Origin: Euryarchaeota archaeon TMED99
Lineage (GTDB): Archaea; Thermoplasmatota; Poseidoniia; Poseidoniales; Poseidoniaceae
Direction of reading: 5' to 3'
Length of the DNA: 37,878 nt
Assembly (NCBI GenBank): GCA_002170315.2
Contig: NHFA02000052.1
Span: forward strand, 12,553 to 50,430
The position numbers were made by a program, and so were the translations under genes. Of this stretch, positions 16,801-24,251 are shown piece by piece. Every line of letters begins with the position of its first letter. Position 1 is the first letter of the stretch. Below the pieces are notes generated by a model, which saw nothing but the letters and a program-made list of their open reading frames with translations, ran no database searches and had not been told where the DNA came from.

Positions 16801-19772
16801 ATAGTGACAAATGCAGTATTAAATTCAGAACACGTACCTTCTTTGGCAGCTTGCACCAAGGTAACGCTCAGGTCTTCAGAAGTTGGTATTCCTGAACCGT
16901 TGTAATTTCGCTTAAATTCAGTGGTCGCATTTCCTTCTACAAGGAACGTTTGCAAGGCTGATGCACTTGCATAAGCATTGGTTGCCCCAGCCTCGGTAAT
17001 GATGGCTGTCGTCACATTCAGAAGATAGGAGTGAGGGTGACTTGAATCGGTAAAAGACGATGGTAAAATCAATTGATAACTCGAATTGGTTCCAGGAACT
17101 GAACTTGCAGCAAGGCTTGACCAGTCAAAGTAATATTCAGGTTGCTGAACAAATATTTCTTGTATTGGCCCCGTGATTACTCCAATATTATGAGTGTCAT
17201 TTGAACGTTCAAGTTCGCCACTAATATCAGAATAGAAGGAGAGATTGGAAAGTGAATGAGGAACAATGAGGTTACCAGCAGTTGACGGGTTTCGATAAGT
17301 CATCTGCCAGTCGATTGTACCGTTTGAAAAGGCAAGGTCTGCAAGATGTGTAAGGTTTGATGAAGGCAGAATCATGGGTTCTGATGGGTGAACTTCTGCC
17401 AAATGCGCATAGGTTGTACCTGTGTAGAAGTCATTGGTGTATTGGCGCCATCGGTGGACTGAATCGATATCGACGACTCCAGAGGTATTGTTCGCCCAGA
17501 AGACAATTTCAGAGTTAACTAAATCGTCAGTCGGGTCAAAGGGGTCAAACGGTGAACCTACACATCCAACAATCCAGAATTGTTGAGAGCATTCTAACCC
17601 ATCGATCATTCCTCCACCATCGGTATCTGGATTGGTCCAGTCTGTTCCAGTTTGGTTTTCTACCGCATCTGGGATGCCATCACCATCGAAATCTGCAGGG
17701 AGAAGGTCGTCTGTTGGGTCATTTTCTGGATTTGTTCCATCGAAGTATTCATCACGGTCGCCAACGCCACCAGCATCGGTGTCTGCAGTCACATCATCGG
17801 TGACCCAAACGTCTGTTGAACCATTGAGGATACCAATCCATGAGAGGTCACAACCAGTTGAAGTCTCAAAGTAATTGTTCAAACCATCCAAATCATCGTC
17901 GAGCAGGTTTGTACAGGCTTGATTCGGGTCTGTGTTATCAAACACTTCATCGAAATCACTCACGCCATCGGCATCTGTATCGGCAAGTGTTGGGTTTGAG
18001 AACCATCCAAAAGTACCGAGTAATTCTTGCCAATCGGCTAATCCGTCACCATCTGAATCGTAATAATCGTCATCACAATGTTGTTGAGTTGTTCCAATGG
18101 TTCCTTGGGCAGTTGCATCGGTATGACAGAAGGAGCCGTTTCGGTTTGCAACTTGTGTCACACCTGAATTTGGTGCTGTTGAAACGCCCTGTATGGCGTT
18201 ATTGACCGTGCCTGCATAGGCGAACGGTATCCACGTTCCTGACGTATTATACCAGCCAACACCGCCACTTGGATTAAATCCTGAACCATCGGCAACATCA
18301 AGTCGACTTGTACCTGAACTCCAGGTGACAATCGTCGTCTCAAAATTAACTAAGGAATCGCAGGGGTCGGTTCCATGTGAAACGTTTCGCTCATCACCAT
18401 CATTAATTCCTCCAAAGTCTGTATCTGCGATATCCCAAGAAGTGCAGGAAAGGTTTTCTTCCCAATTTTGAATGCCGTCGTTATCTTCATCTCCGGAATC
18501 TTCCATTCGAGTCGGGTCAGTTTCACCCGCATCGATAACACCATTGAAATTGGTATCTTCTTCACCGTCATCAAACGCATCACCGTCAGTATTGTTGTCA
18601 CGAGGGTTGCTTGGTTGAGGCGGGGTGCCGTATGCACCGTTGACTTCAACACCATCATCGATACCATCGTTGTCAGTATCGGATGTCGTAGGATCCGTCA
18701 GAAGAGTCAATGCTTCGTAAGAGTCGTTAAGTCCGTCACCATCAGTATCTGCGCGTTGTGGATTTGTGCTGGTGATTCCATCGACTTCTGCAGTAAAGGT
18801 AGCACAGCCACCAGGCCCAATTCCTGCAACGGGGTCACAAGGTGATGTCGTTTCTGTCAAAACGCCATCTGGTCCGTTACGGAAACAAGGTGAAGAGCCG
18901 CACATGGTCGTCCATGTCGGATTGACATATTCCATGAGGTTGTTGAGTCCATCGCCATCAGGGTCGCCGTTTGGCCCATCGGCGTTTGATGCTGAAGTAG
19001 CATTCAAGCCATTTGCAGCCTCCCAGCCATCATCCATTCCGTCACCATCGGTATCCCATCCAGCAACGTCTTCATCAGCAATTCCATCGCCGTCATCATC
19101 ATTGGATGAACAGTCTGCATCTCCATCATTATCGGGGTCAGCAGAATCGACCAAGCCGTCTTTATCGTCATCAAAACCGTTCGTACAAATGTTACCTACT
19201 GGGTCTTCGTCACAGAGAATGACGTTTCCAACACCATCTGAACCGCTGTCACCACAGCCTGGCCGGTTGTATTGCATGGCATTTTCTTCATCCCAGTCAT
19301 TAACAGGAACTGTGCCATTCCACCAAACGCCATTGTCGAGAACTCCAGGTGTAGAGGAACTGTCCCAGCTTTGTGGTTGTAAGTATGAATATTCTTGCAG
19401 GTTCGACATTCCGTCTCCATCAGGATCGCCAACCGCACCATCGCCACCATTGCTTGAAAGTGGGTCAAGGCCGTATTTCCATTCCCAGCCGTCTGGCAAT
19501 CCATCATTGTCAGAATCAGGGTCATTTGGAGCGGTATTCATCAGGTATTCCAAACCGTAAGTCAAACCGTCACCATCTTGGTCAGAAGCCGCCAAAGCAT
19601 CGAATGAAATATATGGAATTGCAGCAAATGTTGAGAGCAACATCAAAGCCGCTAACGACAGGGATTTGAAGGCGTCACGGTGCTGAAGAATCTTCAGTTG
19701 GAAGCGCGGCTCGGTGGGAGAAACTGACGTGCGCATGGGATTCACGAATGCTGGGCTTGTTTGATGCCTCAT
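10803..19772 (-). CDS. Giant surface protein: calcium-binding repeats, transglutaminase-like core, Ig-like domains, membrane anchor and DUF4129-like tail
   Basis: About 2989 aa from the ATG at 19772; the track start is an upstream TTG. A signal segment lies at about 37-61 (SLSLAALMLLSTFAAIP). Residues about 62-770 hold acidic DxDGD loops spaced among Cys and Gly/Asn-rich linkers. A transglutaminase/protease-like core spans about 890-1065: Cys981 in GTCSEFNTAFVTMARLAGIPAR, the H-L-T-T-W-G-E-V segment (His1021) and Asp1047 in GWVAFDACP. Some 1700 residues of repeated beta-sandwich domains follow, with many N-x-S/T sites. A transmembrane helix at about 2848-2868 leads to RRRK and a cytoplasmic helical domain resembling DUF4129 (YQNLCSTFQEHGF ... 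ALDNMFEQARYSRDEMGE). Transglutaminase cores paired with DUF4129 tails are known from TgpA-type proteins. The role could be cross-linking, or cutting peptides at the cell surface. It lies 118 nt downstream of the 976-aa surface gene. Confidence 0.85.
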   Translation of the reverse strand: MRHQTSPAFVNPMRTSVSPTEPRFQLKILQHRDAFKSLSLAALMLLSTFAAIPYISFDALAASDQDGDGLTYGLEYLMNTAPNDPDSDNDGLPDGWEWKYGLDPLSSNGGDGAVGDPDGDGMSNLQEYSYLQPQSWDSSSTPGVLDNGVWWNGTVPVNDWDEENAMQYNRPGCGDSGSDGVGNVILCDEDPVGNICTNGFDDDKDGLVDSADPDNDGDADCSSNDDDGDGIADEDVAGWDTDGDGMDDGWEAANGLNATSASNADGPNGDPDGDGLNNLMEYVNPTWTTMCGSSPCFRNGPDGVLTETTSPCDPVAGIGPGGCATFTAEVDGITSTNPQRADTDGDGLNDSYEALTLLTDPTTSDTDNDGIDDGVEVNGAYGTPPQPSNPRDNNTDGDAFDDGEEDTNFNGVIDAGETDPTRMEDSGDEDNDGIQNWEENLSCTSWDIADTDFGGINDGDERNVSHGTDPCDSLVNFETTIVTWSSGTSRLDVADGSGFNPSGGVGWYNTSGTWIPFAYAGTVNNAIQGVSTAPNSGVTQVANRNGSFCHTDATAQGTIGTTQQHCDDDYYDSDGDGLADWQELLGTFGWFSNPTLADTDADGVSDFDEVFDNTDPNQACTNLLDDDLDGLNNYFETSTGCDLSWIGILNGSTDVWVTDDVTADTDAGGVGDRDEYFDGTNPENDPTDDLLPADFDGDGIPDAVENQTGTDWTNPDTDGGGMIDGLECSQQFWIVGCVGSPFDPFDPTDDLVNSEIVFWANNTSGVVDIDSVHRWRQYTNDFYTGTTYAHLAEVHPSEPMILPSSNLTHLADLAFSNGTIDWQMTYRNPSTAGNLIVPHSLSNLSFYSDISGELERSNDTHNIGVITGPIQEIFVQQPEYYFDWSSLAASSVPGTNSSYQLILPSSFTDSSHPHSYLLNVTTAIITEAGATNAYASASALQTFLVEGNATTEFKRNYNGSGIPTSEDLSVTLVQAAKEGTCSEFNTAFVTMARLAGIPARKVTGFAGGIWNGDGYGVYPTHLTTWGEVRLQQNTANGGTDFGWVAFDACPEPEEVEIVSQTISSMTFDRDSSASLNVTGQLIYTENASAINELPVVGYLVPMALENEVPGQGAVPNFEIGSTITLADGTFSFNGTPPELDGPGMYRVVVKLTESGYVSESGIIYDGYINVTEDSIINHTSPNAINAPIAGAGALTVIGGLLSLENAPTNKIENIGLNDPTPPSVWLTYTSSVSGLTNLSSFLNIDGSWSFDLELDPLETKTNISATLGFSGWQDTQAPGITPSQFHLRPSTTSIVIDVRDAPNVTATLEGPLTNSSVLLINDNIWLNGSTLTTGASPVAMPGNLSLSIRENGTSQEWVQVFNVSVNGSFNIQHFLATADAQVMAGILELQIRFFPDAIEATDDANVSAGGPYLLRGFLEFQVLSSAQLRGTEATVLVSAFDHRGVSTDLMLSGNFDYSFNGNWINTTVDPLTETMTINWLVDSTLFAGDYDFDISFNGSDLYQPSTGTALMRVAAEVAWNLSLSQDWTHLGNTSYLFGDIFDAQYTNISVLGDNITMLTILMMTPEGMPIDLAQGFLNNTTGSFLLNFTVPTTSPSDSYEFILNMDFDTLAPPGGAYFRFVDTTVPPATPVLPSTLVGIESEFVVAPEREALIVEVNQALDFNAKISDVADMSNVTGATVEYIFDYGGANISMGTDVSDAQGNSTLQWTATGIAPGYYDVLVVVYDDLTAGLAQGNSRRTGNSSIVNLTVQVPSDIRIDSIPTVATAGLNFNVLGQVLDADDPTRPLSTPVEMSAFWLNNPNETLVAAYQTSTNGTFNISVPTDTSGNGTERGNKILVLSVNEGSSPFYLTASSQNGMLIMGVSQFENLQPLNPITINRGDTVNITGRLLESSNLFAPLSAFDVDIQFHETWLTGTQTDGEGYANFSHQIPMSHPLGLIVVSLVFNGSVDLLNTQVNLSTITIRSTTVLIIDPIADNPVAGTSFNVTGRVNSDNGSGLEQRDGSILPANILFSINDQPTGFTVTGGSVIAGGIWSATLLLGEGFEAGNNTLEASYVPNVNYYVGSKSNTSFDSRGFTTLMFIQPTIDGLGTPSLNDRTERGEDLQLQVLLRDNTMSPVGSQQVVVSLLGTDVSVLMTTFENGTASGVLTIPSNQSVGFNDLEVTFAGTPGTTGLIGSNASTQFVVLAQTNMVISTSPSTLVAGDSFTVQGTLLDDLNQTLSINGISSIAIVHLLVDGVPVSSVETNASTGDYSIGWTLPEDTSAGAHLIEVRFLGGRDWVDPIGVGDPANPDFYLPSSAQVDFNVSVPTKIILLTPSGTVDREASMTIEGRLLDLVDAPLGNLTVEVWLGGQWMTNVTTDETGLFIAIYPVPADAPLGPISLETRFTGTTFYLPSDATGLWDIYSQILVQVEMESPVAVGQNTTITGTVVDNQLLGISGHTVDLEVEGLIIATLVTDSEGAFTFTWNVPDTFGFGNHTLFANVDAQGYYRSNTGNTTFFLAHRSDVTLIFDDGKDATRGNLWTLSGRLFDIDTVNNDGLSGMELSLRLDDVEISTLTTGDDGSWSAIVPATMDLARGNHQFTIFFAGTDAHIGSQASGTATVWANALITIDGTSSNIVVRSDSTFSPIVLTGSVSEIGGLGEVFDNVTLYLGNGSKCLAQKDGARCIDDLLIDWSNGNYSLTATAPSFLSAGSQYLHLETPRNDAYYLNTASVSHPIFVKINADITVTLDDIIENEQEDVGGSILIIAKDTRQGVDGITVTIYLYSENGTQLSAPLQPLTNADGVAEFDFNSDPPFGDSSQEWGRLSLEILINDPRLSQQTLDEFALNSEESTALSYEFQEEATQVPAWAYVLTLLVIAIAGAGAVLYRRRKSNELLEEAAEIFAYTAELLAAGDSIREAIFTCYQNLCSTFQEHGFLRRDFETVREFEMAIRQAMPQISEEALQALDNMFEQARYSRDEMGEQHKAAAHQALERMGQEISSLAAIPSR

Positions 19773-19890
19773 AAGGGAAATGGTGCGATGTTCATACAAT
19801 ACATCATTTCAAATTGCTAAATCCTTCGCCCGGATGAGACAAAAGTAGTTCGCAGTCTAATGCTTTTCAGTGAATTGATGCGAGAAAATC

Positions 19891-22821
19891 TCAAAGTTCT
19901 TCAAGTTCATCTAAAAGTTCCAAGTCATCGTCTTCTTCGACCGCGATTTCTTCCTGAATCTCTTCGAGTTGGAGTTGTCCAACTGCCTCTTCTTCAATCC
20001 AATTCTGTTGTGATTCATTCATGATTCCAGCGTTTTGTCCACGTCGATAAACAGCAAAGATGAGAACAAATACTAGGCCAAGTCCGAGCGCAATTGTTTG
20101 CGGTTCTGGACTCAAAATTTCGTTGATAAGACACGAGACTCCAGAACATTTCGTCTGATAGGTAAACGACATAACTTGAGTATATTCGCTGTCATAAGGA
20201 ACTTCTTCATCCATCGGCGTTACTGTGAGCGAGAATGTTGCTTCATCTCCATCCTTGAGATTTGCTGGAGGCGTCACGGTTACCGAGAAATCTTTGCTGG
20301 AATAGGCAGGGAGCGTTAGCAAGAGGAAACTTCCACCGTTCTGGCCGGAAGAGGCTTTGATCAAACCTTCCCAGCCATTGGGCTCATCAAGAGTGATGAC
20401 GACATCGAGAGGTATGTTGTTTTGATTATCAATCATGAAATTGATATTCCTTTCTTTACTTGATTCAAATTGAATGATTTCGCTGCTGGAGTCAGTGATT
20501 TCAAGTTGACCAGGCTGGACGTCATCACGAACTTCGACTGTAATTGGCAGGTCAAAGTAACGTGCCTCTTCTGAATCCACGCCTTCTTCAATAACACGCA
20601 CAAAGATAGTATGGAAGCCAGCCTCAACCTTTGTACGGAGAGTGAGGTCGAGTTTGACATCAACGTATTCATCAGGTTCAAGATACACAACAACGATGTT
20701 GGTTTCCGAACCGTTTGAAAGACTGTAATCCCATGTTCCATAATCTGGATTACCGTCTGGTTCCTCTAAATTACGGTCAAGGTCAGCAGGGTTTTGTATC
20801 CGCCATGTTGTCTGACCGAGCGTTTCACTCGAATCGGTAATTCTCATGTTGTAATACATGCTGGAACCAGGAGAGACTGGTCCAACCGTTCCGAGAGTGC
20901 CACCATCTGAATCTGCAATAACTTCGACCAAGATTCCAAATGTTCGGTGGACTGTGAAGGCAACTTCAGTGCTCAATTCGGTGTCACTGGTACTTGCGAC
21001 GGTGAATTTGACCAATCCAATATCTTGTTCGTCACGTTCGCTCGGAGGGTAAATCTCCATACGAACGGTAAGGATTTGATTCGAACCGATATCAGGGGTA
21101 ATCGAATAAATTGACTCTTCGGTCAACTCCATGCCTGTATCGTTATCGAAGAACTTGAATTGCCAGCTGATCGGTACATCAGTGACGCGAATCCTAAAGG
21201 AATCTGTAACGAATCCTGCATTGAACACATCGATGAAAAATTCACCTTTGGTTTCACCAGCATCGACATAGTGAGACAATGTCTCATCATATGCGTCAGG
21301 GCGAGTTGAATCTGCAATCTGTATTTGATGCTCGAAATCTTCGAACACTGCAATACGAGGCGGAGACAAGACTTCCGATTCTTCAAGCGACAAGACAATG
21401 GTTGAAAGTGCAACCTCTCGCTGAACTCCATCGATTTGAGCGAAGGCTCTCGCTTCAATTTCAATACTGCTTGGAGCATTTGTCAAATCTCCATCGACAA
21501 CATCGAAGGATAGGATGGGACGGGCAAAGGTTCCGCCACCGTTGAGGTCCACACCATCAGGAGAATCCCAAATTGGGTCCGACCATGAAGACGGGAATGG
21601 TGAGCCGACCAAATCGAATTTAACATTCATTGCCGCAGAGGTTGAACCTGTATGTTCGACAAGGAACTCAATGCTTGAAGTTTGACCTGGTGCGATAAGT
21701 ACTGTATCGGGTTGTGAAGAAGGTAATGAGAGGTAAAGGTCGTGTTCAATGAAAGTAATTCCTGAATGGTCGAACACAAGCGTGTGGCCTTGAACGTCAC
21801 TGATTTCAAGACGTAGAGGATATTCTCCAGCGGAGATTCCGGAGTCATACGTCCATGTATAATTTCCAATCAAACCTTCATTATCCAACTTGAGGTCGTT
21901 GTCTTCAAAAGATTTATCGAACACTGAATTTGCTCCATTTGGAGTGCTCATCACCAAATCAACACCTTGAATGTCGTCACGGCCAAAGGCATCCCGGACA
22001 TCGACAGTAAACTGCATGGTTCTGAAGTCAGGGCGGTGATTCGGAGACCATTCAGTGATCTCTTGGTCAAGGAAGCTCGCACCCGGGCGGTGGACTCTCA
22101 CTGAAGAATCAGCAAGTGCATTTGCCTTGAGTTCAAGTTTCGAAGTTCCAGAGGTATCTTCAACATCACCAAAAGCGACATTGACTTCACAACTACCGCC
22201 TCCAAAGCCACCGGTACTGCTTTCACACGTTGCCTGTGCATCGATGTTTAATTCAAGTTGTTCACCGCTTTCGACCATGAATCCACTCGAGGGGATTTCA
22301 AAATCAATCGTGGTCGTTACCCAAGGACAACTGCTTTGCCCAAGAGCGTTACCAGTACACGGATCTTCACGAGTCTCAGAGACAGAGTCAATCTCTGAAC
22401 CGCCAGAATCGAGAGAATAGGTGACATCAGCAGTCGAACCTTCTGTTCCCTTGAATTGCATGAAAACAGTAAGAGTTACTTTGTCGGTATTGTCACGTCC
22501 ATAAACGGCAAGGTCGGAAATCATCTCGTTACTTCGGAACTGAATGCCGCCAAGTGCGCTGAGTTCTTGGTGGGAGCCAGAAGGTTCCTCGGTGGTGATT
22601 GAACCATCGCCCCCGGTTTCTGAAGTCGACTCGTCCAAATACAAAGCATAGGATTGGCAACTTGTGCAATCGCTACCTGATGGCATGACTACGGACTGTT
22701 CGGCAAGTTCTTGCTCAACATCGGAGGCAGGAATTGAAGGTGCTGAAATCGGCAAGACAGAGCCGAAAAGAATGATCACCAAAAGGACCGGTAAAATGCG
22801 GTTGACGGAAGTTGCTTGCAT
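19891..22821 (-). CDS. Large secreted membrane-anchored protein with repeated beta-sandwich domains
   Basis: 976 aa from the ATG at 22821; the track start is a TTG seven codons upstream. A signal peptide (ILPVLLVIILFGSVLPIS) is followed by a Cys-pair (CTSC) and a long series of Ig/NEW3-like beta domains, with phrases such as PGQTSSIEFLVEHTG and YSSKDFSVTVTPPANLKDG that are typical of NPCBM-associated and COG1470-like domains. One Cys pair (CSGVSC) precedes the transmembrane helix at about 922-940 (IALGLGLVFVLIFAVYRR). The cytoplasmic tail is strikingly acidic (EEDDDLELLDELEEL at the end). No catalytic motif is visible. It is followed on the same strand by the transglutaminase-like giant and may act with it at the cell surface. 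Confidence 0.75.
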   Translation of the reverse strand: MQATSVNRILPVLLVIILFGSVLPISAPSIPASDVEQELAEQSVVMPSGSDCTSCQSYALYLDESTSETGGDGSITTEEPSGSHQELSALGGIQFRSNEMISDLAVYGRDNTDKVTLTVFMQFKGTEGSTADVTYSLDSGGSEIDSVSETREDPCTGNALGQSSCPWVTTTIDFEIPSSGFMVESGEQLELNIDAQATCESSTGGFGGGSCEVNVAFGDVEDTSGTSKLELKANALADSSVRVHRPGASFLDQEITEWSPNHRPDFRTMQFTVDVRDAFGRDDIQGVDLVMSTPNGANSVFDKSFEDNDLKLDNEGLIGNYTWTYDSGISAGEYPLRLEISDVQGHTLVFDHSGITFIEHDLYLSLPSSQPDTVLIAPGQTSSIEFLVEHTGSTSAAMNVKFDLVGSPFPSSWSDPIWDSPDGVDLNGGGTFARPILSFDVVDGDLTNAPSSIEIEARAFAQIDGVQREVALSTIVLSLEESEVLSPPRIAVFEDFEHQIQIADSTRPDAYDETLSHYVDAGETKGEFFIDVFNAGFVTDSFRIRVTDVPISWQFKFFDNDTGMELTEESIYSITPDIGSNQILTVRMEIYPPSERDEQDIGLVKFTVASTSDTELSTEVAFTVHRTFGILVEVIADSDGGTLGTVGPVSPGSSMYYNMRITDSSETLGQTTWRIQNPADLDRNLEEPDGNPDYGTWDYSLSNGSETNIVVVYLEPDEYVDVKLDLTLRTKVEAGFHTIFVRVIEEGVDSEEARYFDLPITVEVRDDVQPGQLEITDSSSEIIQFESSKERNINFMIDNQNNIPLDVVITLDEPNGWEGLIKASSGQNGGSFLLLTLPAYSSKDFSVTVTPPANLKDGDEATFSLTVTPMDEEVPYDSEYTQVMSFTYQTKCSGVSCLINEILSPEPQTIALGLGLVFVLIFAVYRRGQNAGIMNESQQNWIEEEAVGQLQLEEIQEEIAVEEDDDLELLDELEEL

Positions 22822-22895
22822 AGAGGACACCCTGTTCACCAAAGTGGCCTGTTCAGCCGAGTGTTAAACGGTTTTGCATTGAATGTTCAAGAAAA

Positions 22896-22912
22896 CCCCC
22901 TCTACGAGGGGG
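22896..22912 (-). terminator. Stem-loop with downstream T-run
   Basis: On the minus strand CCCCCTC-gta-GAGGGGG forms a perfect 7-bp stem followed by TTTTCTT. It lies 47 nt after the stop of the DUF4177-like gene and about 75 nt before the 976-aa surface gene. A second small stem with TTTTT (about 22919-22935) sits just before it. Archaeal termination mainly needs T-tracts, so the T-runs may matter more than the stem. Confidence 0.5.
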
Positions 22913-22958
22913 ATTCAAAAAGAGAGAATCTCTAAGAAAATGGGCTTAATTTCAAGAA

Positions 22959-23129
22959 TCATTCATTCCAATCATAGGCTCTCTTGAACCAGCCTTGAGC
23001 GCAATCGGAATCCGGGCTATTACCACGATGATGACGCCGAACTGAAACCAATTCCCAGTCCTCTTCTCCTCATTTATTTGCAGCTTCTTCAGTTAGGTTA
23101 TCAACTACAAAATATTCCCATTTAGTCAT
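22959..23129 (-). pseudogene. DUF4177-like small protein interrupted by one in-frame TGA
   Basis: Absent from the ORF track. Reading from the ATG at 23129 gives MTKWEYFVVDNLTEEAANK, then TGA (23070-23072), then in the same frame GEEDWELVSV ... GWFKRAYDWNE and a second TGA at 22959-22961: 57 codons including both stops. The start (KWEYFVV), the core G-x-E-x-W-E-L-V-S-V and the late F-K-R match the plan of the DUF4177 family, whose members are about 55-70 aa and of unknown function. Both halves are intact without a frameshift. A TATA-like box lies 27 nt upstream of the ATG and a stem-loop terminator lies downstream. The TGA may be a young nonsense mutation (TGG or TTA to TGA), a sequencing error or a recoded codon; the first two are simplest. 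Confidence 0.7.
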
Positions 23130-23151
23130 AGACGATGTGAACAATTGGCGG

Positions 23152-23160
23152 TTTAAATTA
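23152..23160 (-). promoter_or_regulatory. TATA-like box of the DUF4177-like gene
   Basis: The minus strand reads TAATTTAAA, centred 27 nt before the ATG at 23129, with no Shine-Dalgarno site between. This is a good match to an archaeal TATA box for a leaderless message. It lies between that gene and the upstream tRNA-Leu. Confidence 0.45.
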
Positions 23161-23213
23161 ATTTTGTAAATGAGGAGCTATACCCCATTTCCAACACCAT
23201 AGAGAGAGTGAAA

Positions 23214-23297
23214 TGCAGGGGGTGGGATACGAACCCACGAACCCATACGGGACCGGATCTTAAGCCCGGCGCCTTTGACCACCTCAGCCACCCCTGC
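23214..23297 (-). tRNA. tRNA-Leu (anticodon UAA)
   Basis: 84 nt folding as a class II tRNA. The acceptor GCAGGGG pairs with CCCCTGC and has discriminator A. The D-arm is GCTGAGGTGGTCAAAGGC. The anticodon arm is CCGGG-CTTAAGA-TCCGG with anticodon TAA. A long variable arm TCCCGTATGGGTTC and the T-arm GTGGG-TTCGTAT-CCCAC complete it. CCA is not encoded (the next bases are TTT) and there is no intron. It lies 51 nt downstream of the reductase gene on the same strand. Confidence 0.97.
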
Positions 23298-23348
23298 AGA
23301 CATCCGAACTACCAACAGGATTTGAAGAAAACCCCTCGGCCCAGTGCC

Positions 23349-24095
23349 TCAAGGTGAAACTGACCAGCCGCCATCAACATTGATGATTTGACCGGAAATG
23401 TAGGTCGATTCAAGTAAAAACATGATGGCTTTAGCGACATCGATGGGTTCACCTGCTCGACCCAAGGGGACTTTCTCAACAACAGATGCGAAATGTTCAC
23501 TTTCCCAGTCAGCGGCAATAATTGCCCCAGGTGCGACACAATTAACACGAACTTCAGGGGCAAGGTCTCCTGCTAAATTCATCATTAATTGCCTTAATCC
23601 CGCTTTACTTGAGGTGTAGTGAGAAAGTCCTTTCCAAGCAAGGCCAAGTGATGTGTCAACCATACCAATGACGCATCCATTTACAGATTTTAATTGGGGT
23701 AAAAGACCCTGAGTCAGTAGAAACGGAACTTCGATGTGAAGTCGAGTGTTGAGTCGCAGTGTTTCGAGAGAAACTGACGCATAGTCTTCTGAACTATAGA
23801 TTGAAGCGTTGTGAATAAGTGCATGCAATCCACCGTTCTTAACGACCATTTCGTGGTTGGATGCTGCTTGAAGAAGAGCGGCAATATCCTCATCGAGATT
23901 CAAGTCTGCTCGGATGATTTCTGCTGGTGCTTTCCTACCGTTTTTTCGCTCAAAATCCTCAAGAATTTGCTCGGCTTCAACAACCGAGTTTCGAACATGA
24001 AGAAGAACAAACCAGTCGTGTTCCATAAGTAAGGATACGGTGGCTGCACCAATGCGCTTACCGCCTCCGGTAATCAGTGCAACTCGCTGTGCCAT
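23349..24095 (-). CDS. Short-chain dehydrogenase/reductase, pteridine-reductase-like
   Basis: 248 aa from the ATG at 24095, which places the Rossmann motif at the usual distance from the N-terminus; an ATG at 24122 and a TTG at 24134 are alternatives. The cofactor motif TGGGKRIG (9-16) has the Arg typical of NADPH-using pteridine reductases (PTR1/FolM). The active site has Asp147 (MVDTSLG) where ordinary SDRs have Ser, with Tyr160 and Lys164 in YTSSK; Asp-Tyr-Lys is also seen in pteridine reductases. NAPG appears as HNAS and the late motif is VNCVAPGAI. It likely reduces a pterin or a similar carbonyl/imine substrate; the exact substrate is inferred only. Confidence 0.75.
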   Translation of the reverse strand: MAQRVALITGGGKRIGAATVSLLMEHDWFVLLHVRNSVVEAEQILEDFERKNGRKAPAEIIRADLNLDEDIAALLQAASNHEMVVKNGGLHALIHNASIYSSEDYASVSLETLRLNTRLHIEVPFLLTQGLLPQLKSVNGCVIGMVDTSLGLAWKGLSHYTSSKAGLRQLMMNLAGDLAPEVRVNCVAPGAIIAADWESEHFASVVEKVPLGRAGEPIDVAKAIMFLLESTYISGQIINVDGGWSVSP

Positions 24096-24251
24096 GCTCC
24101 ACTCGAACCGTTCGACCTTCATCAATGCTCTCAATAAAAACCGTACTCAAAAGAGGCTCCAAACAGAACTTTGTGCAAAGCAAGGAGAAAAAAAGCCCAC
24201 AGCACACCTTTTTGATAGGCAAAGCGTGGGGTGAAATAAGGGGGAGCAAGG

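Noticed and set aside
10839-19669. Many plus-strand ORFs antisense to the giant surface gene (for example 18766-19560)
   Set aside because: They are mirror images of acidic repeat codons (Ser/Pro/His-rich peptides) with no start signals or family likeness.
23070-23072. TGA as a selenocysteine codon in the DUF4177-like gene
   Set aside because: The family has no redox residue at this position, and I saw no convincing selenocysteine insertion element; mutation or sequencing error is simpler.
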